A stretch of DNA of 64,000 bases from positions 3,481,826 through 3,545,825 of the forward strand of contig CP138355.1 of assembly GCA_033584155.1 (NCBI GenBank), in the 5' to 3' direction. This document shows, piece after piece, positions 63,532-64,000 of the stretch. The notes beneath the pieces were generated by a model, which saw only the letters and a program-made list of their open reading frames with translations, was not told the origin of the DNA and ran no database searches. This stretch comes from Candidatus Electrothrix scaldis (lineage in GTDB: Bacteria > Desulfobacterota > Desulfobulbia > Desulfobulbales > Desulfobulbaceae). How positions within the stretch are numbered: position 1 is the stretch's first letter; every line of letters starts with the position of its first letter. The position numbers and the translations under genes were made by a program.

Positions 63532-64000
63532 TTAATAATTTGGATTTTGTTTGATATATGAAAATTCTGCTGTCACTTTTTCATCACCGCTTCCGTTATC
63601 TCTCGTCACTGTAATATAGAGATGTTTAGGTCGGTATGGGGAGTCATTATCAAGCCCTATACCTCCCTCATCCTTCAAAGTACAGTCCTTCGAAACAGCC
63701 CAGTACACGAAATAATCAGGATGATTGGCAGTTTCCCCCTGAAAGTCGTCTCTCTGAATACGCAAAGGTTCGTCACTATAGTCCTCCCACCAATCGGATG
63801 AAGAGAAATCTACACAGGGTTTATATTTATTTATTCCGGCTGTTCCACCTTCTGTAATTTCATCATCATCGTAATTCAGGGCAATGAGTTGTTCAACTCG
63901 GTCGGAAGCAAGTGTCGCTCCGGTCGTAATATTATTGGCTGCTAAGTTCTCCTTGATCGCCGCAGTCTGCATACCGAACAGAGCCAGAATACCAATCGTA
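63532..64000 (-). CDS. PilV-like minor pilin, partial
   Basis: The frame is open to the window end, so the N-terminus is missing. The visible start (ILALFGMQTAAIKENLAAN) is the end of a pilin transmembrane helix of PilV type, where a hydrophobic stretch ends in LQTA-like sequence. The rest (about 145 residues) is a small beta domain with two cysteines. It lies 14 bases ahead of the PilX-like gene. A PilW is not seen between them. Confidence 0.7.
   Translation of the reverse strand, partial: TIGILALFGMQTAAIKENLAANNITTGATLASDRVEQLIALNYDDDEITEGGTAGINKYKPCVDFSSSDWWEDYSDEPLRIQRDDFQGETANHPDYFVYWAVSKDCTLKDEGGIGLDNDSPYRPKHLYITVTRDNGSGDEKVTAEFSYIKQNPNY

Overview
The window looks like a chromosomal segment of a Gram-negative member of the Desulfobacterota, most likely a Desulfobulbaceae-type bacterium; a cable bacterium is possible but not shown. 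Pointers are a dissimilatory-type ATP sulfurylase (sat), a family II Mn-dependent pyrophosphatase, a small periplasmic c-type cytochrome, a delta-type type II secretion operon with GspN, and a PilY1/PilX/PilV-like pilus set. No rRNA or tRNA gene was recognised. The placement is inferred from gene content only.

Layout. 1-3.3 kb: the end of a Na+/Ca2+ exchanger, a small secreted protein, a 23-bp tandem repeat, an orphan CRISPR array (8 repeats, 7 spacers, no cas genes in view) whose far end is mixed with palindromic REP-like repeats, and two small unknown genes. 3.8-15.3 kb: one type II secretion operon, gspG-H-I-J-K-L-M-N-C-D-E, without gspF. 15.6-25 kb: housekeeping and envelope genes (cytochrome c, SpoU-type methyltransferase, a zinc-ribbon/TSCPD protein, a zinc-ribbon GGDEF-EAL protein, a secreted Cys-rich repeat protein, a GT2-GtrA glycosyltransferase, a YcbB-like L,D-transpeptidase).

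25.1-36.9 kb (minus strand) is the most unusual part. The first three steps of 2-aminoethylphosphonate synthesis (PEP mutase fused to a nucleotidyltransferase-like domain, phosphonopyruvate decarboxylase, AEP transaminase) are interleaved with three methyltransferase-like genes, a MetE catalytic-core protein, a cystathionine-type PLP enzyme, metK and ahcY. The set pairs making a phosphonate with supplying and recycling S-adenosylmethionine. Next to it (37-44 kb) are an MscS-type channel, an overlapping methyltransferase / cysteine-synthase-like / methyltransferase triplet, a 179-bp MITE-like element, and a homocysteine methyltransferase-MTHFR fusion. The simplest reading is a pathway for a methylated aminophosphonate, perhaps activated with a nucleotide for attachment to lipid or surface polymer; the product is unknown.

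44-56 kb: lon, a hexapeptide-repeat protein, an SPFH/zinc-ribbon protein, an FmdB-type zinc ribbon protein, a DUF1566 protein, aroB, ppaC, an unknown anchored protein and sat. 56.3-64 kb: a very large PilY1-like adhesin with three chitin-binding-type (CBM5/12-like) modules, then PilX-like and (partial) PilV-like minor pilins, all on the minus strand.
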